Shown here: positions 8,660-16,483 of the stretch, piece by piece
Layout of the letters: the number at the start of each line of letters is the position of its first letter
Position numbering within the stretch: position 1 is the stretch's first letter
DNA from: an uncultured Prevotellaceae bacterium
GTDB lineage: Bacteria > Bacteroidota > Bacteroidia > Bacteroidales > Bacteroidaceae
DNA: 24,047 nucleotides
NCBI GenBank assembly: GCA_902775075.1
Contig: CACYKX010000020.1
Location: forward strand, 1-24,047
Direction: 5' to 3'
Made by a program: the position numbers and the translations under genes
The notes under the pieces: generated by a model
The model's input: the letters and a program-made list of their open reading frames with translations, nothing else
What the model was told of the DNA's origin: nothing
Databases searched by the model: none

Positions 8660-8705
8660 ATTCGGAAAGCCACCTCTTTGAATACTTTTTCAACTAATAA
8701 CAACT

Positions 8706-9374
8706 CTATTTCATTTTATCGGAGTTGAGAATCGTAATTGTTTTCCCATCGATTTTGATTGCTCCATTAGCTTCGAATTCCGACAGACAACGCAGAAGCG
8801 AGAATTTCTGTATACCGAACATATCAGCTAGCTCTTGTCTGCTTTTGTCTAGTTTGATGATGCGACTTTGCTGCTCTTTAGCGGCCTTGATGAGAAAATA
8901 AGCCACCTTCTCGCGTACCGTAAAAAGCGACAGCATACGCAGCTTTTGGGTGAGGAAAACATCTATGGAGGAGAGTCGGCGAATGAAATTCATACGCAAA
9001 TGTTCGTTCTCGTCGATAAGTCGTTTCAGTTCCGAAGGCATCATGCGCAAGATCGTTGTCGGTTTGGCCGTCTCCACGCTTACCGGCATGGCATTATTCT
9101 CGGCGAAGATGAAGGCCGGAGCGATCAGCATGCAAGCTTTCAGACGGTCTATCTGAACTTGTTTGCCCGACAGACCGGTCATCCTGGATATCAGCTCACC
9201 TCGGAGAATGAAGTCGGCATAGCGGCAAGGCAATCCGGCCAACGTGTAGATTTCTTTGGCCGGATATTCCACGATTCTATATTCCGTAGAACTCAGCATC
9301 TCTTCGATTTCACGAGTAGAAAATCCTTCGAAGAGAGGACTTGTCTGTAGTATCTGGTATATTGACTCTTCCAT
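8706..9374 (-). CDS. Crp/Fnr-family transcriptional regulator, HcpR-like by context
   Basis: A 222-residue regulator with an N-terminal cyclic-nucleotide-binding-type sensor fold (about 1-125) and a C-terminal winged helix (about 150-215; recognition region around SRQELADMFGIQKFSLLRCL). No Fnr-type Cys cluster is evident, so oxygen sensing by an iron-sulfur cluster is unlikely. It lies 94 bp downstream of hcp on the same strand, beyond a hairpin terminator. Crp/Fnr proteins next to hcp are typically HcpR regulators that sense nitric oxide or nitrite stress, as known in Porphyromonas gingivalis. The palindrome ahead of hcp is a natural candidate operator. The family is secure; the HcpR role is inferred from neighbourhood. 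Confidence 0.85.
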   Translation of the reverse strand: MEESIYQILQTSPLFEGFSTREIEEMLSSTEYRIVEYPAKEIYTLAGLPCRYADFILRGELISRMTGLSGKQVQIDRLKACMLIAPAFIFAENNAMPVSVETAKPTTILRMMPSELKRLIDENEHLRMNFIRRLSSIDVFLTQKLRMLSLFTVREKVAYFLIKAAKEQQSRIIKLDKSRQELADMFGIQKFSLLRCLSEFEANGAIKIDGKTITILNSDKMK

Positions 9375-9430
9375 TTCAATCCGTTTTTATGATGATAACG
9401 GACATTTCCCTCATTTTATTGCATGAAAAC

Positions 9431-9459
9431 AATCCCCCGATAATAGTTATCGAGGGATT
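9431..9459 (-). terminator. Hairpin terminator after hcp
   Basis: AATCCCCCGATAA (9431-9443) and TTATCGAGGGATT (9447-9459) pair at 12 of 13 positions around a 3-nt loop. On the minus strand the stem is followed by a short T-rich stretch (GTTTTC). It starts 9 bp after the hcp stop codon. Confidence 0.75.
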
Positions 9460-9468
9460 CTTGTTGTC

Positions 9469-11124
9469 TTATAAAATATAGTTTTCGAGGTCCTCTTCTA
9501 CTGTTGAGTTTCCGGCAATACCGAAGTTCTCAACCAGTATCTTGAGTACACCTTCTGAGATGAACGCTGGGAGGGTAGGACCGAGATGAATGTTCTTGAC
9601 ACCTAAATGTAATAGAGCGAGGAGTACGATGACAGCCTTCTGCTCATACCATGCGATATTGAAGAATATCGGCAGGTCGTTGATGTCGTTGGCCCCGAAG
9701 ATTTCCTTCAACTTGAGAGCCACAACAGCCCATGAATAAGAGTCGTTACATTGTCCTGCGTCGAGCACACGCGGAATACCGTTGATGTCGCCAAGGTTCA
9801 GTTTGTTGTACTTATATTTTGCGCATCCACTTGTAAGGATTACCACATCCTGTGGCAAGGCTTTGGCAAACTCCTCATAATAGTTTCTACTCTTCATGCG
9901 ACCATCACAACCACTCATCACCACGAATTTGCGGATGGCGCCACTCTTCACGGCCTCTACGATCTTGTCGGCAAGAGCGAAGACCTGAGCGTGGGCAAAA
10001 CCTCCTACGATCTTTCCGGTTTCTATCTGCTGAGGAGCCTCACAAGTCTTGGCCATGGCGATGACCTCAGAGAAGTCTTTGTGCCCATTGGCATCCGCCT
10101 CGATATGTTTCCATCCAGGGAATCCCGTAGAGTTCGTCGTAAACACCCGATGCGCATAACTAGCATTCTTAGAAGGTGGTACGATACAGTTGGTCGTGAA
10201 CACGATCGGCCCGTTGAAGCTTTCGAATTCCTCCTTTTGCTTCCACCACGCATTACCATAGTTGCCCACGAGATGCTTATACTTCTTAAGCTGAGGGTAG
10301 TAGTGGGCCGGTAACATCTCACCATGTGTATACACGTCCACTCCCGTACCCTCAGTTTGTTGAAGTAAATCCTCGATATCCTTGAGGTCGTGACCGGATA
10401 TGAGGATGCCCGGATTCTTTCCGGTGCCTATATTAACTTGAGTAATTTCCGGATTTCCGTAAGTCTCGGTATTGGCTGCATCGAGCAACGCCATCACGTC
10501 GACACCATATTTGCCCGTCTCCAAGGTGATGTCGAGGAGCGATTGCATATCACTTTCGGGGTTTGCGATAACGCTCAACGCCTTGCAGATGAAGTCTATG
10601 ATATGCTCATCACGCTTGTTGAGTCGTGCTGCGTGCTCATAGTAAGCCGCGATACCCTTCAGTCCCAAAGTGGTGAGTTCCTTGAGCGAACGCAAGTCAG
10701 CATCCTCGTTGCGCAAGATACCCTCACGTTCACCCTCAGCCTCATAGTCAGTCTTCTCGCCGCCCCATCTTACCTCCTGGTAATCCGGCAAGGCCACAGC
10801 ATGATCGCGGGCAATCGACAAGAGTTGCTTCTTGATGCTGATACCCTCATCCACCTTGTTCAATATCGCCTGATCGTCGAAGTTAGCATTCGTGATCGTA
10901 GAGAATAGTGCATCCGACAAAAACTCGCCCACACGAATCTTCTCATAGTCGAGCTGCTGCTTGTTGAGTTCGTGAGCGATGGCTCCGACACCACGGACTA
11001 CACTCAACAACAAATCCTGCCATCTGGCCGTAGAAGCCTCTTTGCCACATACACCCTTGATGGTACAACCGGTTCCCTTTGCCGTCTCCTGACATTGGAA
11101 ACAAAACATTTTATTGTCTGTCAT
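9469..11124 (-). CDS. hcp: Hybrid cluster protein (hydroxylamine/nitric oxide reductase)
   Basis: A 551-residue Hcp, the usual length for the family. It binds a [4Fe-4S] cluster and a 4Fe-2S-2O hybrid cluster and reduces nitric oxide and hydroxylamine, protecting anaerobes from nitrosative stress. The N-terminal cysteines C8, C11, C20 and C26 ([14 protein letters not shown], then CTIKGVC) give the short spacing of class I enzymes from strict anaerobes. Further family motifs include [42 protein letters not shown] and [11 protein letters not shown]. No Hcr-type reductase gene adjoins it, so electrons must come from another donor. The promoter carries a palindrome (separate entry) and a hairpin terminator follows. 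Confidence 0.96.
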   Translation of the reverse strand: MTDNKMFCFQCQETAKGTGCTIKGVCGKEASTARWQDLLLSVVRGVGAIAHELNKQQLDYEKIRVGEFLSDALFSTITNANFDDQAILNKVDEGISIKKQLLSIARDHAVALPDYQEVRWGGEKTDYEAEGEREGILRNEDADLRSLKELTTLGLKGIAAYYEHAARLNKRDEHIIDFICKALSVIANPESDMQSLLDITLETGKYGVDVMALLDAANTETYGNPEITQVNIGTGKNPGILISGHDLKDIEDLLQQTEGTGVDVYTHGEMLPAHYYPQLKKYKHLVGNYGNAWWKQKEEFESFNGPIVFTTNCIVPPSKNASYAHRVFTTNSTGFPGWKHIEADANGHKDFSEVIAMAKTCEAPQQIETGKIVGGFAHAQVFALADKIVEAVKSGAIRKFVVMSGCDGRMKSRNYYEEFAKALPQDVVILTSGCAKYKYNKLNLGDINGIPRVLDAGQCNDSYSWAVVALKLKEIFGANDINDLPIFFNIAWYEQKAVIVLLALLHLGVKNIHLGPTLPAFISEGVLKILVENFGIAGNSTVEEDLENYIL

Positions 11125-11153
11125 TTTCTTTATTACCTTTTGATTTTCGACGG

Positions 11154-11161
11154 CAAAGGTA
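11154..11161 (-). promoter_or_regulatory. hcp promoter (-7 element)
   Basis: On the minus strand this reads TACCTTTG, a full match to TAnnTTTG, 29 bp before the hcp start codon. No TTTG occurs at the -33 position. The arm of the 11184-11199 palindrome lies there instead, which is what an activator-dependent promoter would look like. Confidence 0.6.
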
Positions 11162-11178
11162 CGTATATCACAAACAAA

Positions 11179-11204
11179 GCCTCGGTAACAATTGTTACCA
11201 AGGC
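11179..11204 (-). promoter_or_regulatory. Palindrome ahead of hcp: Crp/Fnr operator and/or ccsBA terminator
   Basis: GGTAACAATTGTTACC (11184-11199) is a perfect 16-bp palindrome and extends to 26 bp (GCCT...AGGC) with a single mismatched pair. Its centre is about 40 bp upstream of the transcription start predicted from the -7 element, the usual class II position for Crp/Fnr activators. The same sequence also follows the ccsBA gene, and on the minus strand is trailed by TTTGTTTG, so it could act as a rho-independent terminator. Sequence alone does not separate the two roles. Confidence 0.55.
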
Positions 11205-11247
11205 GTGTTAATGTTATGTTAAAAAAAGCCTTTAAGATTTCTGATTC

Positions 11248-13377
11248 TTAGGCGTAGGAATGCAATCCCCCGAGGACATAGTTTACGCCGAAATAGGTCA
11301 TGATGATGCTGAGAAACGCCAACACCATATAGAGATGATAGATCTTCGGACGACGGAATATCGGGAGTGTGTGTGTATGCAAAACTACGGCATATATCAT
11401 GAAGGTGATGAGCGCCCACGTCTCCTTAGGGTCCCAACTCCAATAAGTTCCCCAACTGATGTTTGCCCATATAGCGCCGATGAAGATGCCAAGACCCATG
11501 GTGACGATGGCTGGATAGAGCATCAGACGACTCAACAGCTGTAGTATCTCCGTCTGCGACTTCATCAACATTCCGAGAACTCCGCACACGAAGGTGAGGG
11601 CGAGTAGGGCATAACTCATCATGATGATGCTCACGTGGATGCACAATAGAGGCGAATTCAATACCGGCATGATATGTCCGATGGCCGGGTCCATCTGGTT
11701 GATGTGGCTCACGAGCAACAGAAATCCCGAGAGTAAGAATCCAAAGAGAGTGAGATAGTATGATGGTAATGTTGGGAGCCGAAATGAGAACAAGATACAA
11801 AACAACATGATAAACCAAGCCACGCTCAGCATCGACTCATAACCGTTGCTTAACGGGATGTTGTCGCTGATGATCCATCGAAGGATAAGAGAGAAGGAAA
11901 GGGCGAGAAAGGATATCGCCAGCATGATCTCGAAACATCTGTTTATCGTCTTATTGCTGATTCTCATCATTCTCTTTTGGGGATATGCCAATAATCGGAT
12001 GAGTATCAGAAGGGCGAGGATGCCTAAGGTGAGATTCACGATGAACAGAATCGTAGCAAAAGGTATTTGGTTGTTGATGCGTTCAGCCTCTACTTGTATC
12101 GTAGAAGGTATACCCGCAACCGATGCTCTCTGCCTGTTGATATTCTCGTCAACGATTTGCATCAATCGCGTGTTGTTGCCACTATCGGCCGAACGATAGA
12201 GTTCGTTGATACTCTTCGTCTGAATCAAGTTCAACGCCTTACCCATACGCAATTCAGCTATCAGGTTTACCTTGTCGTCGAGACGGGCCGCCTGCTCGTG
12301 TAAGGCATCATGACAGCCTTGGCGATAATATTCCTCTACAAGTTGTTTAAGTATGTAACCATTCGAACTAAACAATTCATTTACAGATACATAGTCGTCA
12401 AGGTGCAAGTAATCCTTTAGTTCGCTACCTTTCACCTTGATAATCTTCTCCTGAGCCCATTGGTCGCCCCAGAAGATGAATCCCGTAAGGATTTGTTCCG
12501 GAGAACATCCCTTGTAAGAACGCCTTCCCGAAATCTTGCGCGTAAACTCATAAGCATAGGTTTGTATCTGACAGATGCGGGTGTTGTATTGCATAAACAT
12601 CTCACACATATGATTGGCCACAGGACGCGGCAAAACCGTGGTTTGAGCCTTGAGCGACGTGGCGGAGAAGAATAGGACGAAAAGGAAAGCCCCCTTGCGC
12701 AATAAAGGATTGCGGAGGAGTCTGCGGAATGTGCCCTTAGGGTCGACGAGCATCCAGATGAGCGAGATGAAGAGTAGACCATATCCCGTATATGTGACGG
12801 GTATTCCCCATGGGTCGCTATTGATACATAACGTACTACCGTTGGCATCTTCATCATACGAGTTTTGATAGATGCGGATACGATCATGACAGAAGATATG
12901 ATTCATGGAAACGACACCTCGCGTACTTTCGCCCTTCTCCTTGACAGTAATCGTAGAGGCGTAATCGGCCGCGGCATCTGACCCCTCGTATTTCTGAATA
13001 TCGAAGTTCTCCAGTTTGATGCTGAAAGGCAGAGGCTCGAGTTTCATTCCCTCATCGCCTTCCTCAAGATATGTCTGAGTGGTTTCGCCGACACGCAGAT
13101 GTACAACCCCTCGGAAAGAATAAAGATGGGTGAGGAGCGCTCCCACAAGGATGACGACAAAGGAAAGATGAAGTAGAAGGATATTCTTTGATGCGATCTT
13201 AGTCTTCAGAATATAAAGAATACTGGTAACGGAAAGTACGACCCAAAGCGAACAAAACCACCATGAGCCATATAAATGCGCCGAAGCATAAGGAGTTCCT
13301 ACAAATTTCTCGCTCAGAGAGATCGCTACCATGGCGAGGATGACACAAATGTAGGAAATTATAACAAGTTTCTTCAT
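11248..13377 (-). CDS. ccsBA: CcsBA (ResB-ResC fusion) cytochrome c maturation protein
   Basis: A 709-residue inner-membrane protein of the System II cytochrome c biogenesis pathway, which moves heme across the membrane and attaches it to CXXCH motifs. The N-terminal ResB/CcsB-like part (about 1-245) has membrane segments near 5-22, 40-60, 68-88, 195-213 and 230-246. A soluble central region lies at about 250-440. The C-terminal CcsA/ResC part (about 445-709) has a series of membrane helices and the WWD heme-handling motif WGTYWSWDPKETW at 642-654. It ends in the typical GLHSYA, with His706 a likely external heme ligand. It follows the di-heme cytochrome gene by 64 bp, with a hairpin between them, so its obvious client is its neighbour. 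Confidence 0.92.
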   Translation of the reverse strand: MKKLVIISYICVILAMVAISLSEKFVGTPYASAHLYGSWWFCSLWVVLSVTSILYILKTKIASKNILLLHLSFVVILVGALLTHLYSFRGVVHLRVGETTQTYLEEGDEGMKLEPLPFSIKLENFDIQKYEGSDAAADYASTITVKEKGESTRGVVSMNHIFCHDRIRIYQNSYDEDANGSTLCINSDPWGIPVTYTGYGLLFISLIWMLVDPKGTFRRLLRNPLLRKGAFLFVLFFSATSLKAQTTVLPRPVANHMCEMFMQYNTRICQIQTYAYEFTRKISGRRSYKGCSPEQILTGFIFWGDQWAQEKIIKVKGSELKDYLHLDDYVSVNELFSSNGYILKQLVEEYYRQGCHDALHEQAARLDDKVNLIAELRMGKALNLIQTKSINELYRSADSGNNTRLMQIVDENINRQRASVAGIPSTIQVEAERINNQIPFATILFIVNLTLGILALLILIRLLAYPQKRMMRISNKTINRCFEIMLAISFLALSFSLILRWIISDNIPLSNGYESMLSVAWFIMLFCILFSFRLPTLPSYYLTLFGFLLSGFLLLVSHINQMDPAIGHIMPVLNSPLLCIHVSIIMMSYALLALTFVCGVLGMLMKSQTEILQLLSRLMLYPAIVTMGLGIFIGAIWANISWGTYWSWDPKETWALITFMIYAVVLHTHTLPIFRRPKIYHLYMVLAFLSIIMTYFGVNYVLGGLHSYA

Positions 13378-13398
13378 GTTTTTGTATAAAAAATAAGA

Positions 13399-13427
13399 AA
13401 CCTGACAAGTAAAGAACCTGTCAGGTT
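13399..13427 (-). terminator. Hairpin between the di-heme oxidoreductase and ccsBA genes
   Basis: AACCTGACA (13399-13407) and TGTCAGGTT (13419-13427) pair perfectly over 9 bp with an 11-nt loop. On the minus strand the stem is followed by TTCTTATTTTTTATAC. It begins 14 bp after the stop codon of the cytochrome gene and could fully or partly end transcription before ccsBA. Confidence 0.75.
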
Positions 13428-13441
13428 GATATAGAGATCTG

Positions 13442-15142
13442 TTAGATAGAGCGAAGGAATTTCACGATAGCGTCTCGATCGCTCTTAGGGAGATTATAAA
13501 ACTTCAAAGCCGAACTGTAGGCATGACTGTTCTTGCTATAAGCATGCCACATGATAGCCTCAACCTCGTTGCGCGCACGACAATCGTGCAGACGATCCTC
13601 GGCACCCGTGTTGACAAGCGACAAGCCACGTCCCCAAAGAGGAGTGGTACGACACCAACTACCATGGATATCATTCTTCATATATAGTTTGTGTTGCATC
13701 ATATCGCTATAAGGATAGATGGTCTGATGAGGATAGCGAGGCAAAGGTTTACCCGCACATATCTCAGGTTCCCAATAGTCGTCATCACCAGTCTTCCACG
13801 AAGGACGATGGCAACTAGCGCATCCAATCTCCATGAACAACTTCTTACCACGTTGTACGTCCTTGTCGTTCAAATTACGCGCGCGAGGAATAGCCAATCC
13901 ACGATGCCATACCATGAAGTTGTAGAATTGTTCTGCCGTCTGTTCAGGCGCAAAGTTATGCCACTTATTATCGAACTGGTTCGTCTTTGGGTCGAGCAAG
14001 TTGCGTACGGCATCAGCAATACCCGCGTCTGTACCATCTGCATAATAAGGAGAAGATGGGTCAGCCTTGATTTGTGCGATAACATCCGGATTCTCGCTCA
14101 TAGCCTGAGCCCATGCAGAAGTAGTATAGAGATAAGGACGATCAGGACGACTCACGTTCGTGATATTCCAAATGGCGTTAGCGCCTGGGCCATCCTGTAA
14201 CGTGCCACGTGTGAGAGCGTATGTGAATCGCTTCACAAACTTCCTATCGCCAGCCTTATACCATGCGTTAGCCGTAAAGTCGTTGGTAGAAGCATCCCAG
14301 AAGTTGCTATTCACATATTCTGCCACATTCATTCCCGCACGCTTGAAATAACCCGCTGTCTTGGCATATTGCGCACGAATAGAATCATTAGGGATAGCAT
14401 CCAGCAAACCCGTACCGATGACACCTATCGTAGACTCCAGACGAACATCATAGTCGGTAGGCTGAGGTTTCGTGTTGAAAGCCGATTGAGCGATGGTCAC
14501 CTCCGGATAAATCAAATCGTAAGTCTCGCCATCAGGAAAATGCATAGGCAGCCCACTCTCCATCGTCGTGACATGCTTCCATTTGATGTTGATACCATTC
14601 TCGTTGACAGGCGGAAGGAAAGGCGCCGAAGCCTGAGTTTGAGGCATAGCCGTCACCTCGGAAACATACGGACCATCGTTAGACCCCTCGTGGTTAGGAT
14701 GATAGATTACCAACAGATATCCGTTGCCATTGGCATAGCTCGTGCGATATTGAGCCTGCCACTTGCCATGACCATATTGAGGATGACAATCGAAACAACT
14801 ACTACGAACAGAGGCAGGACCGAGTCCCTTGAAAGGTGCCTTGTTCTCCGTATAGTTACGCTCAAACATCTGCTCTCCGGCAAAGAAGGCGTTGAATAAT
14901 GACGGATTTTCATCTACTACAGGAGCTTGGTCGGAATATGCGCTCGAACCGATGTTCTCCGTAGTTCCTAATTTACCTCCAGGATACCATTCTCCGGCAG
15001 AAAAGTTACCTGTAGCTTCCCCTACATAATTTGCCTCGGGTGTCTCATTGGTCTGTATACCCGTGGCATCATCGCTACAGCCCGTCAGCAAGGTAGCTAA
15101 AGCGACTGTAGCGGATGATAAAAAATATATACTTCGTTTCAT
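13442..15142 (-). CDS. Di-heme oxidoreductase lipoprotein (COG3488/DUF1111 family)
   Basis: A 566-residue c-type cytochrome of the family annotated as di-heme or thiol oxidoreductase. The signal peptide ends in LLTGC, with lipidation at Cys22 followed by SDD. That acidic start resembles the lipoprotein export signal of Bacteroidetes, so it may be surface-exposed. Two heme-binding CXXCH motifs are seen: CFDCH at 116-120 and CASCH at 441-445. The C-terminal region with TTPLWGRGLS, RLHDCRA and AIMWH is typical of the family. The start codon lies only 6 bp after the imelysin stop codon, so the two are translationally coupled or nearly so. Family members are predicted peroxidases or electron-transfer proteins and often accompany imelysin genes. 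The actual reaction is unknown. Confidence 0.9.
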   Translation of the reverse strand: MKRSIYFLSSATVALATLLTGCSDDATGIQTNETPEANYVGEATGNFSAGEWYPGGKLGTTENIGSSAYSDQAPVVDENPSLFNAFFAGEQMFERNYTENKAPFKGLGPASVRSSCFDCHPQYGHGKWQAQYRTSYANGNGYLLVIYHPNHEGSNDGPYVSEVTAMPQTQASAPFLPPVNENGINIKWKHVTTMESGLPMHFPDGETYDLIYPEVTIAQSAFNTKPQPTDYDVRLESTIGVIGTGLLDAIPNDSIRAQYAKTAGYFKRAGMNVAEYVNSNFWDASTNDFTANAWYKAGDRKFVKRFTYALTRGTLQDGPGANAIWNITNVSRPDRPYLYTTSAWAQAMSENPDVIAQIKADPSSPYYADGTDAGIADAVRNLLDPKTNQFDNKWHNFAPEQTAEQFYNFMVWHRGLAIPRARNLNDKDVQRGKKLFMEIGCASCHRPSWKTGDDDYWEPEICAGKPLPRYPHQTIYPYSDMMQHKLYMKNDIHGSWCRTTPLWGRGLSLVNTGAEDRLHDCRARNEVEAIMWHAYSKNSHAYSSALKFYNLPKSDRDAIVKFLRSI

Positions 15143-15148
15143 ATCTGA

Positions 15149-16444
15149 TTATTTCTGACGGATAATCCATGTGCCTGCGGCATTCAAAGCTTCATCTAGA
15201 GCCTGAACTTTTTCGATACAATTCTTTACTTGTGGGTCTCCAGGAGCGTCGATGAAAGCCTTACCACTATTCTTGGCAGACTCAAGGGCTGCGATAGCTT
15301 CGTTGAGCGCGTTATTCAAGGCTGTATATCCCTCATATTTATGCTGTTGCATATAGTTCATCAAAGAGTTCTTAGCAGGAACGGTCGCATTGATATCACG
15401 CAATCCATAAAGAGAATTCTTGATAGAGTAGATATTGTCTTGATAGTCCTGGAAAGAACGCTTGCTATAAGGAGACTCGATATAGTCGGCTGCATCCTGA
15501 TCGTCGCCTTGACCGGTAGCGACACGATAAGCCTGTCCCAACTTTTGGGTGTATACTTCCTGACAGATATCAGAACAACCGCCAACGAAGATGTTCTGTA
15601 AGGTCTCTTGCCATGTGGCGAACATACCATTTGCAGAACCTGCACTTATAACCTCAAGACCATAGCCGATACCCTTGCTTGACAAACCGGCATAATGAGT
15701 ACCGTCGAGCGTCCATTTGGCTGCGTTTACGGTATTTTTTACGCTCTCGCTAGCCTTGTCTCCCATCCAGCCATAGGCGAGTAGGGATGTCATATTGCGA
15801 AGGTCTCCGGCAACAGCAACGGCGAAGGCACATTCGTCAAGGGTCTTGATGGAGGTAAGTTCCTTCTCGGTCTCGTTTTCTGCTGTAAGGGCAGCCAAGG
15901 TACGATTAGCACCATTACGGAAGAGGATGAACTCCAATCCATGGAAACCCAATACAGAGTCGAAATCATGGTTCTTCTTATATACGAACTTGTCGGCCTG
16001 TGCTCCGTTGATACCGGCAATAACATCCTTATCGTTAAGAGCTTTTACCAACTGGTCATGATCGAGTGGCCATGAGTCGATATGTGGGTCGATATTGTTA
16101 TCGCTAGCGGCACCATAGAGGAAAGATTCGCTCTCTTCCCAATATTTACGGGCTGCCTTGAAAGCGTTACAAGCTGCGTCGATATCGGCCTGTGTCAAAG
16201 TTCCGGCCTTGCGCTTAGTATATACGTTCTGACAAGTCTCATAAAGGGTCTGTGTGTTTGCGGCCAAATCCGTATAAGTAGGTTCTACGACATTAGCGAC
16301 ATAGTTTTCAGCAATAGCCTGCATCTCAGAGGATGTTGTTATTTCTGTGTTTTCGTTGTTGTCATCACTACTACAAGAGGTAGTGGTTAATGTCATCGTG
16401 CTTATTGCCGCGAAGAGCAAAGCATACTTAAAATTCTTTTTCAT
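15149..16444 (-). CDS. Imelysin-family lipoprotein (IrpA-like, M75)
   Basis: A 431-residue lipoprotein with signal peptide ending TTTSC. Cys24 is followed by SSDD and more acidic or Asn residues, which suggests export to the surface. Imelysin hallmarks are YWEESESFLYGA at 101-112, IDSWPLD at 122-128 and the GXHXXE motif GFHGLE at 166-171. Despite the peptidase-style name, relatives are mainly linked to iron (iron-regulated protein A) and no protease mechanism is established. It lies 39 bp after the porin gene and 6 bp before the di-heme cytochrome gene, forming an outer-membrane/surface module. Iron binding or delivery is the likeliest role, by family association only. Confidence 0.92.
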   Translation of the reverse strand: MKKNFKYALLFAAISTMTLTTTSCSSDDNNENTEITTSSEMQAIAENYVANVVEPTYTDLAANTQTLYETCQNVYTKRKAGTLTQADIDAACNAFKAARKYWEESESFLYGAASDNNIDPHIDSWPLDHDQLVKALNDKDVIAGINGAQADKFVYKKNHDFDSVLGFHGLEFILFRNGANRTLAALTAENETEKELTSIKTLDECAFAVAVAGDLRNMTSLLAYGWMGDKASESVKNTVNAAKWTLDGTHYAGLSSKGIGYGLEVISAGSANGMFATWQETLQNIFVGGCSDICQEVYTQKLGQAYRVATGQGDDQDAADYIESPYSKRSFQDYQDNIYSIKNSLYGLRDINATVPAKNSLMNYMQQHKYEGYTALNNALNEAIAALESAKNSGKAFIDAPGDPQVKNCIEKVQALDEALNAAGTWIIRQK

Positions 16445-16483
16445 CGTTTTTTATAATTGATTAATTAATGTGTTTCAAACTTT

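Noticed and set aside
8868..9350. Plus-strand 160-codon frame opposite the Crp/Fnr gene
   Set aside because: Shadow of a clear conserved protein on the other strand; no promoter and no family features.
9751..10314. Plus-strand 187-codon frame opposite hcp
   Set aside because: Antisense shadow of a strongly conserved enzyme; sequence lacks protein-like pattern.
11426..11818. Minus-strand alternative frame inside ccsBA (130 codons, His and Pro rich)
   Set aside because: Frame-shifted shadow of the CcsA-like membrane domain, which carries the WWD motif in the main frame.
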